From Eubacterium sp. (lineage in GTDB: Bacteria; Bacillota; Clostridia; Lachnospirales; Lachnospiraceae), in NCBI GenBank assembly GCA_024698585.1, contig JAILRB010000019.1, forward strand, positions 1 through 64,000: a stretch of 64,000 bases of DNA, written 5' to 3'. The notes beneath the pieces are model-generated. The model was not told the origin of the DNA. It saw nothing but the letters and a program-made list of their open reading frames with translations, and did not search any database. Each line of letters begins with the position of its first letter. Within the stretch, counting starts at the first letter, position 1. This document shows, piece by piece, positions 7,483-15,856 of the stretch. Both the position numbers and the translations under genes were made by a program.

Positions 7483-8583
7483 ATGATTAGAGCAATACTT
7501 ACAAATGAGATTCTAAAGTACATTATGGAAATTGAAAAAAATAGATATATGGTTTCCACGGTGAAGATGTCTCGTTCTGTTGCAAGTAAATTACGTAAAA
7601 ACTCAAAAAAGAAAAGCTCCTATGCATCAAACAAGATAGAAGGAAATCCTCTTTCTGAAAAGCAGGTTGATGAAGTGATTGAGCAAGATGAAAGAAGGCA
7701 TTTCTTAAAGCCTGAACAGGAAGTGAGAAATTATTTTCTTGCACTTCAGTTTCTAGAGGAAAAGGCCAAAAAGAAAGAAAAATTTTCAAAAAAACTAATC
7801 CTTGATGTACAGAAATACGTAGAAAAGGGAGCTGCTAAGGAAAAGATAGGACTTCGTGGCCCGATGCCTCCTGGTGTTCTATTTGCTGTATATGATGCAC
7901 AAACAGGAAGGCCAGACTATATACCGCCAGAGTATTCAGATATTCCGGACTTGCTAGATGAGTTAGTGGAGTACGTGAATACAACGGATGACCATCCGCT
8001 TATTGTGGCAGCCATAGTACATTACCAATTGGTCACAATTCATCCCTTTGAAGATGGTAATGGAAGAACAGCGCGTTTACTTTCAGGATATGTCCTTGAT
8101 ATCAATGGATATGGTTTTAATGGAATCGGATCTTTGGAAGAATACTTTGCCTATGATGTGGATGAATACTATGAATCCATTCAAATGGGATTACCGGCAC
8201 TGTATTATTCGGGAAGAGACGAGCCTCCTCATCCTGAAATATGGATTAACTATTTTTTGAGAATGGTTCACCTTTATTCAGCAAAGGTACGTGAACTGTC
8301 AGAAAGTGAGAGTAATGAGGAAATCATTGGAAGTCTTTCTTATCTAAAGACTAAAGAAAAAGAATTGCTTCTGTTTCTTATGAATCATTATAAAGGGAAG
8401 TTCACACCAATAGAAGTTAGCAGAGAATTCAATGTCACAAATAAAACAATAATAAACAGATTAGCAGTCCTTGTTAAGAATGGATTTGTTGAACCGATTA
8501 TGGTAAATGAACGTATCAGATATTATAGACTTAGTGAGTTTACTAAAAGCCATGAAGATGACTTGAAAAAGTTGATGGAATGA
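7483..8583 (+). CDS. Fic-domain protein (AMP-transferase type)
   Basis: A 366-residue protein. Fic enzymes usually transfer AMP from ATP to a hydroxyl of a target protein. The catalytic loop HPFEDGNGRTAR is intact at residues 187-198. An N-terminal inhibitory helix with the S-x3-E-G pattern (SNKIEG, residues 49-54) marks it as self-inhibited (class II). Residues 285-355 form a winged-helix domain (EVSREFNVTNKTIINRLAVL), common in stand-alone bacterial Fic proteins. The start follows GAGGTGATTTGGT. It may be monocistronic. The target is unknown; a regulatory or toxin-like role is possible. Confidence 0.9.
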   Translation: MIRAILTNEILKYIMEIEKNRYMVSTVKMSRSVASKLRKNSKKKSSYASNKIEGNPLSEKQVDEVIEQDERRHFLKPEQEVRNYFLALQFLEEKAKKKEKFSKKLILDVQKYVEKGAAKEKIGLRGPMPPGVLFAVYDAQTGRPDYIPPEYSDIPDLLDELVEYVNTTDDHPLIVAAIVHYQLVTIHPFEDGNGRTARLLSGYVLDINGYGFNGIGSLEEYFAYDVDEYYESIQMGLPALYYSGRDEPPHPEIWINYFLRMVHLYSAKVRELSESESNEEIIGSLSYLKTKEKELLLFLMNHYKGKFTPIEVSREFNVTNKTIINRLAVLVKNGFVEPIMVNERIRYYRLSEFTKSHEDDLKKLME

Positions 8584-8725
8584 GATTTACGATAGCAATA
8601 AGAGGGATATCTTTAACGCCTTTGATAATGCAAATTTAGCCAGTGACATTTTGGGACAAATTTTAGAAACCTTAGGGTATGTGATTGAATGGAATGATGA
8701 TGGATCAATAACGGCATATTGGTAA
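8582..8725 (+). pseudogene. C-terminal remnant of an unidentified gene
   Basis: Overlapping the Fic stop in another frame is an open stretch reading EIYDSNKRDIFNAFDNANLA and ending EWNDDGSITAYW before TAA 8723-8725. It is protein-like but has no start codon or ribosome site, so it is best seen as a decayed 3' end. Family not recognised. Confidence 0.3.
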
Positions 8726-8809
8726 AGAACTTCTGTATTATATGATACAAAATTCTTGCTTGAATAAATAGTTGATTTACATATGAAAAATGAAAGGAGG
8801 AAATGTACT

Positions 8810-9076
8810 ATGATGATTAGTCCAGAAGTATATGTTGAAATGCTTAAAGATTATTCTTTAGAAGAATTGATCGAAGAAAGAGATGAATTAATTGAAGAAA
8901 TGAAAGCGTTGGAGGAAAAGGTATTTTCTGGTGATAGAACATCAGAGGAATGGCAAATAGTTCCAACCCCTGAAGTTCGATATCAGGAAAGTTTAGAGTA
9001 TGTTGCTGAAATTTGTAAGCTTCTACATGAGAAATACAATAAGGAAATTGTATGGGGTAATGAAGGATTGACTTAA
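8810..9076 (+). CDS. small acidic coiled-coil protein
   Basis: An 88-residue soluble protein. ATG 8810 follows GAAAGGAGGAAATGTACT, a strong ribosome site, which is why this start is preferred over an upstream in-frame codon. Residues 8-35 (MLKDYSLEELIEERDELIEE) predict a highly charged helix or coiled coil. No DNA-binding motif is apparent. Its function is unknown. A terminator follows at 9093. Confidence 0.6.
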   Translation: MMISPEVYVEMLKDYSLEELIEERDELIEEMKALEEKVFSGDRTSEEWQIVPTPEVRYQESLEYVAEICKLLHEKYNKEIVWGNEGLT

Positions 9077-9092
9077 AAAGACGTAGTATTAT

Positions 9093-9128
9093 AAGGGCAT
9101 TTACTTTTCATGGTAGATGCCTTTTCTT
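9093..9128 (+). terminator. intrinsic terminator
   Basis: AGGGCATTTAC (9094-9104) pairs, with one G-T step, with GTAGATGCCTTT (9112-9123), followed by TCTTT. Confidence 0.6.
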
Positions 9129-9283
9129 TGTAATCATACTTGGAATATCCCAGATGCTTATTCATTTTTGCTTCAAGCATTCCCTGAAGGGAATCTGATA
9201 AGGTGATTGAACTATTGGTCATAATTGTTTATTATGTAAAAGGTTTATTAATATGGTTTATCAAAGAGAATTGAGAGGAAAAG

Positions 9284-9841
9284 ATGAATAAGGGATTTAA
9301 TAAAGGATTTGTACTTGGGATTGTAGTTGCAATATTGGCAGTAGCACTGGTTGGCGGTGGATTTTGGCTTGGCCGAGGTTCTGCAGTTAAAGATAGCAAT
9401 AAGGAGAAAGAATCAACAAAAAAGGTTATTGAAACTGTTAAAGAGGATGAAGTAGTAGTTGATACAGAAACTGAGAAAAAAGATGATTCAGAAGAATTCA
9501 AACCGGATGCTGTTGAGAGGGATCATATGGAAGGTGTTGAGTTCACATCTATTTCGGAGTGGGAAGAAGAAGATTGGTATTGCTACAATTACACGATAAC
9601 AATACATAATGATACAAAACGCAAGGTAGAAGAATGGGTATTCAAAATGGAGGTTCCTGAAGAAAGCGAACTCAGCCAGTATTGGGAATCAAAAATGAAA
9701 TTGGAAAATAATGAAATAGTGGTAAAGCCTGTAGATTATAACAAAGAAATAGAGAAGGATGGAGAAGTTTCCTTCGGATTTATACTGAAGACAAAGGTTA
9801 AGTATAATTATAAAAAGGCTAATATGAATTTAGTGTTATAA
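9284..9841 (+). CDS. membrane-anchored protein with a CBM2-like domain
   Basis: A 185-residue protein. The N-terminal transmembrane anchor (residues 8-28, GFVLGIVVAILAVALVGGGF) is followed by an acidic Lys/Glu/Asp linker to about residue 75. An exported domain of about 105 residues has the pattern of CBM2-type modules: NYTITIHNDTKRKVEEWVFK, a W-containing middle, an N..I beta strand and GEVSFGFILK near the end. The ribosome site is GAGAGGAAAAG. The fold call rests on this motif spacing. It could bind carbohydrate at the cell surface. The same type of domain occurs three times in the transposon cargo at 24138-27991. Confidence 0.65.
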   Translation: MNKGFNKGFVLGIVVAILAVALVGGGFWLGRGSAVKDSNKEKESTKKVIETVKEDEVVVDTETEKKDDSEEFKPDAVERDHMEGVEFTSISEWEEEDWYCYNYTITIHNDTKRKVEEWVFKMEVPEESELSQYWESKMKLENNEIVVKPVDYNKEIEKDGEVSFGFILKTKVKYNYKKANMNLVL

Positions 9842-9920
9842 AAAGGAAAGAGGCAGGCTCATCATTATACGTTGCTTGCGTTTGTTGCGAATAGTGCTAG
9901 AATAGCATAACTGGTAATAG

Positions 9921-9996
9921 AACTTGTTATTTTTATTGAACGTGGTAGAATTACAGAGGGACAGCGAAAGAATAGATTATTATGTGTACCGATAAT
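9921..9996 (+). repeat. conserved leader block, copy 1
   Basis: About 76 bp, similar to 13124-13200. The shared parts read AACTTGTT, TAGAATTACAGAGG, ACAGCGA, then ATAGATTATT and TGTGTAC. It lies just before the gene at 10027, preceded by GTGCTAGAATAGC, which may be a -10 region. Its role is unknown. Confidence 0.5.
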
Positions 9997-10026
9997 GCGC
10001 TGAAAAATTGAAAGGGGAGAAGTATT

Positions 10027-10359
10027 ATGGATAGCAAAATGTTTAAGTCTAGATACAATGATCGATTGGATACAGCAAAATCAAGAAATCATGGGAAAGA
10101 CAAAATTGGGGAATATATCAAGGAATTTTCCGTATGGATTCTTATAATTAACGTAATTGGTTCAGTACTACTGGCCTGTGGAAATCCACATGTAGTAGGG
10201 ATAAGTCCCTTTTTGAGAGATTCCGATGAGTTTAGTTTTTCCATTCTCTTTGTAGGAGTGATTAGCAGTCTGGTTGAGTTTGTCATTCTATATGGAATTG
10301 GTGAAACTGTAGATAGAGTTATTTCCATTGATAATGAAATCAAAGAAATTAAGAAATAA
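10027..10359 (+). CDS. small two-helix membrane protein (paralogue of 37806-38138)
   Basis: A 110-residue protein with a basic N-terminus (KSRYNDRLDTAKSRNHGKDKIG) and two hydrophobic helices (about 36-52 and 70-93). Its C-terminus is charged (DRVISIDNEIKEIKK). ATG follows GAAAGGGGAGAAGTATT. A close paralogue sits on the other side of the integrated island at 37806, with the same N-terminal pattern, helix sequences (ILFxGVISS, VILYGIGE) and a matching terminator. I recognise no family; the cytoplasmic ends could bind a partner or nucleic acid. Confidence 0.7.
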   Translation: MDSKMFKSRYNDRLDTAKSRNHGKDKIGEYIKEFSVWILIINVIGSVLLACGNPHVVGISPFLRDSDEFSFSILFVGVISSLVEFVILYGIGETVDRVISIDNEIKEIKK

Positions 10360-10372
10360 ACTGCTAGACATT

Positions 10373-10406
10373 AAAAAAAGGAACATCGTTTTGATGTTCC
10401 TTTTTT
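10373..10406. terminator. intrinsic terminator
   Basis: AAAAAAAGGAACATC pairs with GATGTTCCTTTTTT around loop GTTTT. Nearly the same stem follows the paralogue at 38152-38181. Confidence 0.85.
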
Positions 10407-10499
10407 GCAGGAAATATCTGATGTGTTGCTTAGAATAAAATATGCTAGAATAGAGCAGAACATAAAACTTTAATGTAATGAACTATAAGAGGGAAAAAT

Positions 10500-11039
10500 A
10501 TGAGCAAGATATTGGTTTTGACAGGAAGTGTCAGGAAAAACGGAAATACAGATATGCTTGTGGAGGCGTTTGTTAAAGGTGCAGAGAAAAACAATGAGGT
10601 TGAAGTAATCTCAGTTGAGAATACGGAAATCAATCCTTGTATCGGATGCAATACCTGCTTCACAAGGGATGGAAATGAATGCTTTCAGAAGGATGATATG
10701 AGCATTGTTTATGAAAAAATGAAGTGGGCAGATGTCTTGATTATTGCGTCACCGGTATATTTTTATGGAGTCAGTGCGCAGCTAAAAGCAATCATTGACA
10801 GAATGCATACGCCAATGCGTGATACTTTTCGAGTTAAAAAACTGGGACTACTTTTGGTTGGTGCGGCAACACTTCCGGAATTGTTTGATCCGATACTCAA
10901 CCAGTATAGGCTTGTGCTGAATTTCTTTCACCTGGAAGATACAGGAAAGGTTCTTGTAAGAGGAGCAAAGGATAAAGGGGATGTTCAAAAAACGGAAGGA
11001 TTAAAGGAAGCTTTTGCATTGGGGGCATCAATTAAATAA
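10500..11039 (+). CDS. flavodoxin-fold NAD(P)H-dependent reductase
   Basis: A 179-residue cytoplasmic FMN protein of the iron-sulfur-flavoprotein/NADPH-FMN reductase type. The FMN phosphate loop is TGSVRKNGNTD (residues 8-18), and the ring-binding segment is ASPVYFYGVSAQLKAIIDR. Residues 43-60 hold the Cys cluster CIGCNTC...C, typical of this subgroup; it may bind a metal centre. Length is normal. The ATG is preceded by AAGAGGGAAAAAT. It appears to be a single-gene unit. The likely role is electron transfer or reduction of small acceptors; the substrate cannot be read from the sequence. Confidence 0.85.
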   Translation: MSKILVLTGSVRKNGNTDMLVEAFVKGAEKNNEVEVISVENTEINPCIGCNTCFTRDGNECFQKDDMSIVYEKMKWADVLIIASPVYFYGVSAQLKAIIDRMHTPMRDTFRVKKLGLLLVGAATLPELFDPILNQYRLVLNFFHLEDTGKVLVRGAKDKGDVQKTEGLKEAFALGASIK

Positions 11040-11110
11040 AAAAGTTTGAATTCATTTCGACACTTTTGCAGACTCAATCGTAGTTATAGTGAAAGGAGGT
11101 TGATATATAT

Positions 11111-11608
11111 ATGGAAGGTACCGGACAAGAAAAAGATTTTGAAAGAATTTACGAGATGTATGTGAACGACATTTACCGGTTATGTTATTCGTTTATGAAA
11201 AACAGTATGGATGCGGAAGATGCAGTTCAGGAAACATTTTGCAAGTTTTATCGATGCGAGAAAACTTTTGATTCGGACAGTCATATGAAAGCTTGGCTGA
11301 TTGTGACAGCATCGAATTATTGCAAGGATATGTTGAAACATTGGTGGCGAAAGCGACGTGATATAGACGAATGTGTCAATATGCACTCCGAAGAGCGAAC
11401 GGAAATCAATGAACTGATGAGTGACATCATGAATCTTCCGGAAAAGTATAAAACCACTGTGTTCCTATATTACTACGAGGGGTATAACAGTAGGGAGATT
11501 GCAAAACTTTTAAATAAACCGGAATCGACAATACGTACATATCTTCAGAAAGCTCGGAACATTTTAAAAGGAAAATTGATCGAAGGAGAGGTTGTGTATG
11601 AACAATGA
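11111..11608 (+). CDS. ECF-type RNA polymerase sigma factor
   Basis: A 165-residue sigma-70 family factor of ECF size. Region 2 (residues about 10-75) includes DIYRLCYSFMKNSMDAEDAVQ and the -10 recognition helix MKAWLIVTASNYCKDML. Region 4 (residues about 105-155) includes LPEKYKTTVFLYY and the HTH YNSREIAKLLNKPESTIRTYL. The strong ribosome site GAAAGGAGG precedes ATG 11111. The last codons overlap the start of the next gene, a membrane anti-sigma factor, which is the standard paired arrangement. Autoregulation is likely; I could not assign the -35/-10 pair with confidence. Confidence 0.93.
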   Translation: MEGTGQEKDFERIYEMYVNDIYRLCYSFMKNSMDAEDAVQETFCKFYRCEKTFDSDSHMKAWLIVTASNYCKDMLKHWWRKRRDIDECVNMHSEERTEINELMSDIMNLPEKYKTTVFLYYYEGYNSREIAKLLNKPESTIRTYLQKARNILKGKLIEGEVVYEQ

Positions 11609-13031
11609 ATTCAAAGAAGCATACGAAACAATAAACATCTCAAGTGATGTAAAGAATCGTATAAAAGGGGAAATAATGAATGAACATAAAACAACAAGGA
11701 AAGTTTTCCACTTTGGAAAACCATTTGCAGTTGCCGCGGTAATTGTGGCTCTTGTTGTGCCAACAGGGGTATTTGCGACACAGCAGGTGATGAAGCATTA
11801 TAAAATGAAAATGACGAAAGGAAATCATAAGGTTGAGTTTAATCTTTCTGATGTGCAAGTAACAAAAGAAGAAGGGGCAGATGAAAACGTAAAATACGTG
11901 AAAGTGACGGGAGACTTTGACAAAAAGTTTAAACCTTACTATGAAGAGTTGGAAGAGCCAGTTCTTCCGGAAGATGATATAAAATATGGATTGTATGGTT
12001 CCAATCAATTCTTTGTTTTGAAAGAGAATAAAAAGGATGATTGGGATCTTTGGTTCGAATTAGTTTATTTGGACGATGAAGTGGCGAAAGGTGAACTCTT
12101 TGAGACTTTTGTAGGAGGAACAAAGGAGTTTGAATCAAACGGAATGAAGGGCGTATGTGTGGATTACTCCGCAACAGATGGAAATCAGGATGAGGAAGAA
12201 GCTGTTGCTCATCGACTATATCTTTTCCATGAAGAGTATGGATATTTTATTACATTATTTGCTTCGAAAAATGTATCGGAGAAAGAACTGGTTCGTTTGG
12301 CAAAGACAATCAAGATGGAACCGGTGAACCACAAATATGAGGCATCAGACTATACTCGTTACAGCAGGAGTAAGTATAAGACCGTTGATCCGAATGCAAT
12401 TGATGATTTTGATTATTATCATGAACGGGTAATGCATGAAGATTCATTTTTTTCCGGAAATCAAGCAAAAATTGGGGAAGCAACAGTTTGCGTGAAAAAT
12501 GTTGAAGTGCTTGATGCTGTGACCGGACTGGATCAAGAACATTTTAACGTAGGATTTCGTTATCGGGATTATAAAAAATTTACTGACAAGAATGGAAAGG
12601 TAAAGAGCTATAACAGAGAGACTTTTAATCCTATGAATTTTGAAATTCTTGAAAACAAAACAATTCATCCGAAATATGTGAAGGTAACATATGAAGTTGA
12701 TAATTCACAAGCACTTACGTTTGATGGAACTTATTTCTTCCCATTTGGTTTGACGAAATATGACATTGAAGACGGAGTGAAATATCAGAGGAAAGATGGA
12801 TATGAAGGATGCAAGTATCTTCCAACAAATGAACTTGTACGTGGAGACGGTTGTATGTATTGCGATGAGCTGGAGCAGATGAAAGGAGAGCCAGAAGGAA
12901 TGCGGGCAATAAAAGCTACCAAGGGTAAGTTGACATTGCATTGCATCTATTGTGTAGATGATGATTTCCTGGATAAGATGGCAGTGGATTTAAGGTATAA
13001 CGGACCATATATTGATATTTCACAAAAATAA
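11598..13031 (+). CDS. membrane anti-sigma factor with a large extracytoplasmic part
   Basis: A 477-residue protein. ATG 11598 follows GAAGGAGAGG inside the sigma gene. The short cytoplasmic N-terminus (residues 1-35, NISSDVKNRIKGEIMNEHK) should bind the sigma factor. One transmembrane helix lies at about 37-60 (PFAVAAVIVALVVPTGVFAT), followed by about 415 exported residues with no recognised enzyme domain. This matches the DUF4179-like anti-sigma layout of Firmicutes. The exported part probably senses an envelope signal. A Cys-containing segment near 12865 and 12944 (CMYCDEL, CIYCVDD) could be redox-sensitive; that is inference. Confidence 0.8.
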   Translation: MNNEFKEAYETINISSDVKNRIKGEIMNEHKTTRKVFHFGKPFAVAAVIVALVVPTGVFATQQVMKHYKMKMTKGNHKVEFNLSDVQVTKEEGADENVKYVKVTGDFDKKFKPYYEELEEPVLPEDDIKYGLYGSNQFFVLKENKKDDWDLWFELVYLDDEVAKGELFETFVGGTKEFESNGMKGVCVDYSATDGNQDEEEAVAHRLYLFHEEYGYFITLFASKNVSEKELVRLAKTIKMEPVNHKYEASDYTRYSRSKYKTVDPNAIDDFDYYHERVMHEDSFFSGNQAKIGEATVCVKNVEVLDAVTGLDQEHFNVGFRYRDYKKFTDKNGKVKSYNRETFNPMNFEILENKTIHPKYVKVTYEVDNSQALTFDGTYFFPFGLTKYDIEDGVKYQRKDGYEGCKYLPTNELVRGDGCMYCDELEQMKGEPEGMRAIKATKGKLTLHCIYCVDDDFLDKMAVDLRYNGPYIDISQK

Positions 13032-13040
13032 AAGCATGGA

Positions 13041-13068
13041 AACGGGATTCTAGGGAGTCCCGTTTTTT
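13041..13068 (+). terminator. intrinsic terminator
   Basis: AACGGGA (13041-13047) pairs with TCCCGTT (13058-13064) and a T-run follows. It ends the sigma/anti-sigma operon. Confidence 0.8.
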
Positions 13069-13123
13069 GCGCTTCATAAGTCAATAAATCTGTGTTAGAA
13101 GGTAAGCACATAAAGAAGAATAA

Positions 13124-13200
13124 AACTTGTTTTATCTATTGATTGCTGATAGAATTACAGAGGAACAGCGACAGGATAGATTATTCTGTGTACTAGTAAT
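13124..13200 (+). repeat. conserved leader block, copy 2, without a gene
   Basis: Related to 9921-9996, but followed by a hairpin (13225-13268) instead of a coding region. The conserved part includes AGAATTACAGAGG, ACAGCGACAG and ATAGATTATT. It may be a small transcript with its own terminator or a leftover of a deleted third paralogue. Confidence 0.45.
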
Positions 13201-13224
13201 AATTGAGAAGGGAATAATGTACAT

Positions 13225-13268
13225 GAGCCAAGAAATGCCGAATTTACGGTGTTTCTTGGCTCGTTTTA
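13225..13268 (+). terminator. strong terminator-like hairpin
   Basis: GAGCCAAGAAA (13225-13235) pairs perfectly with TTTCTTGGCTC (from 13252), with an inner TGCCG/CGGTG step, followed by GTTTTATG. No coding region ends here, so it would terminate the leader-block transcript. Confidence 0.7.
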
Positions 13269-13274
13269 TGTCAT

Positions 13275-13293
13275 GTGACAATCAAATGACAAT
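13275..13293 (+). repeat. putative attL of the outer element
   Basis: GTGACAATCAAATGACAAT matches 37671-37689 at 17 of 19 positions. It lies between the chromosomal sigma operon with its hairpins and the first element gene. Confidence 0.6.
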
Positions 13294-13342
13294 TATTTTT
13301 GAAAATATTGGGGTGAGTAATTTATTGTTGTTTAAAATTAAT

Positions 13343-14827
13343 TTAGTTAAATGGAAGGTCAAAATCATCATCTTTTGATACTTCTAATATAATCAAATGA
13401 ATGTTTCTTATAAATAAATCTTGCATGTCATTTGATAGTGTATCGTAAAAATTTAGCAGATGTATAAACGGCGTTTTTGCCAAATCATAGTTAATATCTT
13501 TGTAGTATGTAATCTTTGTAATGCTAGGAATGCGGTTTAATAAAGTGACTAAATTTATAGTGCTCTGAAAAGTGCTGCTTTCAATAATTTCCCGATATTC
13601 GTGCTCTAGCCATTCTTTTATATGTTCTTTGGTGGGAAGGCTTTGAATATTAAAGTGCAATATTATTTTATCTTTAAGTAAATCTTTGAAAAAGTCAAGC
13701 GAAAAAGTAGGTGCGGAAATCCCTACTTCATTTTCGTGTACATAATTCTTTAGGTACATAGCGTTTTCAAATCTTTTATTAGGGTCATTTGATAAGCAGA
13801 TTTTAGTTGCTTCTTTTAGCTTGGCATTGCAATCTGCACTTTCAATCAAAGTTTCATCGTAGTCATCAAAAGTATTTCCGGTAATGAGTGTATATAAAAT
13901 TGCTCCCATACAGTATATTTCAGTCCGAAAAGTATATTTTTCGTTTGGAAGGACAAATTTTCGCTGTATGTCTTTATATTCAGTATCATAGTTGGAGTCA
14001 TCAGCATTTCTTGCAAAACCAAAATCAAGAACCTTAATCTCGTTATTGTTAGCAACCATAACATTGGAATAACTTATATCACGGTGCATATCGGTTTGAG
14101 AATGAACATATGCCATAGCATCAATGTATTGATAGCAGAGGTTGTTAATTAAGGTTGGATTAAGAGGCTTATTTGAAAGTACAAAATCGGAAAGTCTTGT
14201 ACCAGAAATATATTCCATTTTAATATATGCACTATTATCGCCTAGAAAACCGTAGTCGAAGGCCTTAACGACATTTGGATGAGAGTAGCTTATCAACTTT
14301 TTTCCTTCGCGTAAAAAACGCTTTTTCATAATCTCGGGACTACTGGTTTGAAAAACACTTGGTTCATATATTTTTACGGCTTCCATTTCTTCTTTTTCTT
14401 CATCATAATATTTATAGACTGTACCAAATCCACCATGACCAATATTGTTTGTGGAACGATCTATTACAATGCAAGTCGAGATAGTAATTTTATTGTCGGT
14501 AATAGAGGTATTATTGGAAACTGGTAGAATATCATTTTTAGCAACTATTTCTAAGGACATAATCAAGTAGTCGTCTTGATTTCCGTGAACTTTTGTGCAT
14601 AAAGAATATAATGCCTCTTTATGATTTTCAAGTTCAATACGGTCATCCGGAGCGCAAAAAATCACGAGATTACGCTCGTATGTATTCCAAATTACTCTAG
14701 TAAAGTAGCTTGTATCATTAAACTGAAATTTTGAATTTTGTAATATTGATGCTACAAGTGGAGAAAAGTTGCTATTTCCCTTTACGTTTGCAATAATATC
14801 TTGACGAAATTCCTCAGCAGTATACAT
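13343..14827 (-). CDS. Ser/Thr protein kinase with a novel N-terminal domain
   Basis: A 494-residue protein. The kinase domain (about 127-385) has the Gly loop GHGGFGTVYK, the catalytic Lys in AVKIYEP, the loop HRDISYSNVM and LDFGFAR, so it should be active. Residues 1-125 and 386-494 match nothing I recognise. There is no transmembrane helix, unlike PknB-type housekeeping kinases. ATG 14827 was chosen because AAGGAG lies 8 bp upstream; a GTG at 14836 directly abuts that site. It follows the XRE regulator by 45 bp in the same direction, so the two probably form an operon. Its position near the attachment end suggests cargo, possibly for defence or element control. Confidence 0.85.
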   Translation of the reverse strand: MYTAEEFRQDIIANVKGNSNFSPLVASILQNSKFQFNDTSYFTRVIWNTYERNLVIFCAPDDRIELENHKEALYSLCTKVHGNQDDYLIMSLEIVAKNDILPVSNNTSITDNKITISTCIVIDRSTNNIGHGGFGTVYKYYDEEKEEMEAVKIYEPSVFQTSSPEIMKKRFLREGKKLISYSHPNVVKAFDYGFLGDNSAYIKMEYISGTRLSDFVLSNKPLNPTLINNLCYQYIDAMAYVHSQTDMHRDISYSNVMVANNNEIKVLDFGFARNADDSNYDTEYKDIQRKFVLPNEKYTFRTEIYCMGAILYTLITGNTFDDYDETLIESADCNAKLKEATKICLSNDPNKRFENAMYLKNYVHENEVGISAPTFSLDFFKDLLKDKIILHFNIQSLPTKEHIKEWLEHEYREIIESSTFQSTINLVTLLNRIPSITKITYYKDINYDLAKTPFIHLLNFYDTLSNDMQDLFIRNIHLIILEVSKDDDFDLPFN

Positions 14828-14872
14828 AGTATTCACTCCTTGCTAAATAAAATTTGTTATAAAAAATTAAAA

Positions 14873-15514
14873 TTACTCTTTCTTCGGTTTCCTTTTCCTC
14901 TTCACATAGGAGAAATCAGGAAACAAGTCTTTCAACAATTCAGCAGTTTCCTCTGTATCTTCATCCTCATTAACATTCTGAACCAACAACGGAGCGTCAT
15001 CATCAAGATTCAATGAAACAGTATATTCTTTATCCGGGTCTACCGGATTCATTGGGAATTTTATCTCTTTGAGATAGTATTCCGATTCCGTTATTTCCCC
15101 GCCTTCTAATCTGTCTCGTAAGCGTGCCCAATACTCAACCATCTTACGGAAGTTATCAAGGTCTTCCTGCGGACGAGGCCCGGTGGATGATAGACGTTCT
15201 TCAAATTTAAAAGTCAACTCCCCATTTTTCATGGTAGGGCGTAGTCCGTATGCCCATTCAATGTCAAACAGCACATGAAGTGCGCTGAATATATTTGCAA
15301 CGTCAGGGTCGGATAACGCATAAAAACTGACATTGAGATTGTTTGCAATATTCAGTAAAGTCGCTGCGTCCGGATATCGGTTTCCAAGTTCATAGTTTCG
15401 GATTGTGGATTCATTTAATCCGCATTTATCTGCTAATTCTTTTTGCGTCATATTAGATGCAATTCTAAAATTTCGAATCAAATAGCCTATCCGGCTGGTG
15501 AAGTTCTCGCCCAT
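14873..15514 (-). CDS. XRE-family transcriptional regulator of the mobile element
   Basis: A 213-residue protein. Residues 8-65 form a lambda-repressor-like HTH (MTQKELADKCGLNESTIRNYELG). The rest is an acidic domain of unknown fold ending in a basic KRKRKPKKE tail. ATG 15514 follows AAGGAGCAGTAAAA. It is divergent from the excisionase/integrase pair, with 141 bp between them, so it probably represses the integration genes and its own operon. The intergenic region contains a short palindrome (CACATA..TATGTG) that could be its operator. Confidence 0.88.
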   Translation of the reverse strand: MGENFTSRIGYLIRNFRIASNMTQKELADKCGLNESTIRNYELGNRYPDAATLLNIANNLNVSFYALSDPDVANIFSALHVLFDIEWAYGLRPTMKNGELTFKFEERLSSTGPRPQEDLDNFRKMVEYWARLRDRLEGGEITESEYYLKEIKFPMNPVDPDKEYTVSLNLDDDAPLLVQNVNEDEDTEETAELLKDLFPDFSYVKRKRKPKKE

Positions 15515-15655
15515 TTTTACTGCTCCTTATTAGTATTACAGTTGTTATCACATACACAAAAACACTATGTGTTAATTGGCATCTGTAAATATTATAACAC
15601 CAACAGTACAAAAATGAAATGAATAATAAAGGTGAAGGAGAGGAGGCATGAACTT
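15515..15655. promoter_or_regulatory. divergent control region with possible operator
   Basis: It separates the XRE regulator (left) from the excisionase/integrase (right). It contains CACATA-N11-TATGTG (about 15550-15572) and AT-rich promoter-like stretches. The assignment is from position and symmetry. Confidence 0.45.
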
Positions 15656-15856
15656 ATGGAGAGTAAGCGATTTCTAACAGCACCGGATGTTAAAGAAATG
15701 CTGGGAGTATCGCTATCATATGCGTACAAACTGATACGAAGACTGAATGCGGAACTTGAGGCTGAAGGTTTGGTGACAATAAAGGGGCGTATCAGTAGAA
15801 AGTATCTGATGAAGCGAATGTACGGATTGTCCGAGGATGAAAAGGAGGTAGGTTAA
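15656..15856 (+). CDS. excisionase-like small HTH protein
   Basis: A 66-residue protein with an excisionase/MerR-like winged-helix pattern: FLTAPDVKEMLGVSLSYAYKLIRRLN followed by a basic wing (KGRISRKYLMKRMYG). ATG 15656 follows GGAGAGGAGGCATGAACTT. Its stop directly abuts the GTG of the integrase, so they are translationally coupled. The expected role is directing the integrase to excise the element. Confidence 0.82.
   Translation: MESKRFLTAPDVKEMLGVSLSYAYKLIRRLNAELEAEGLVTIKGRISRKYLMKRMYGLSEDEKEVG

Noticed and set aside
13127-13378. Open frame of 83 codons across the second leader block
   Set aside because: It runs through the repeated block, a perfect terminator hairpin and the attL repeat, with no ribosome site.
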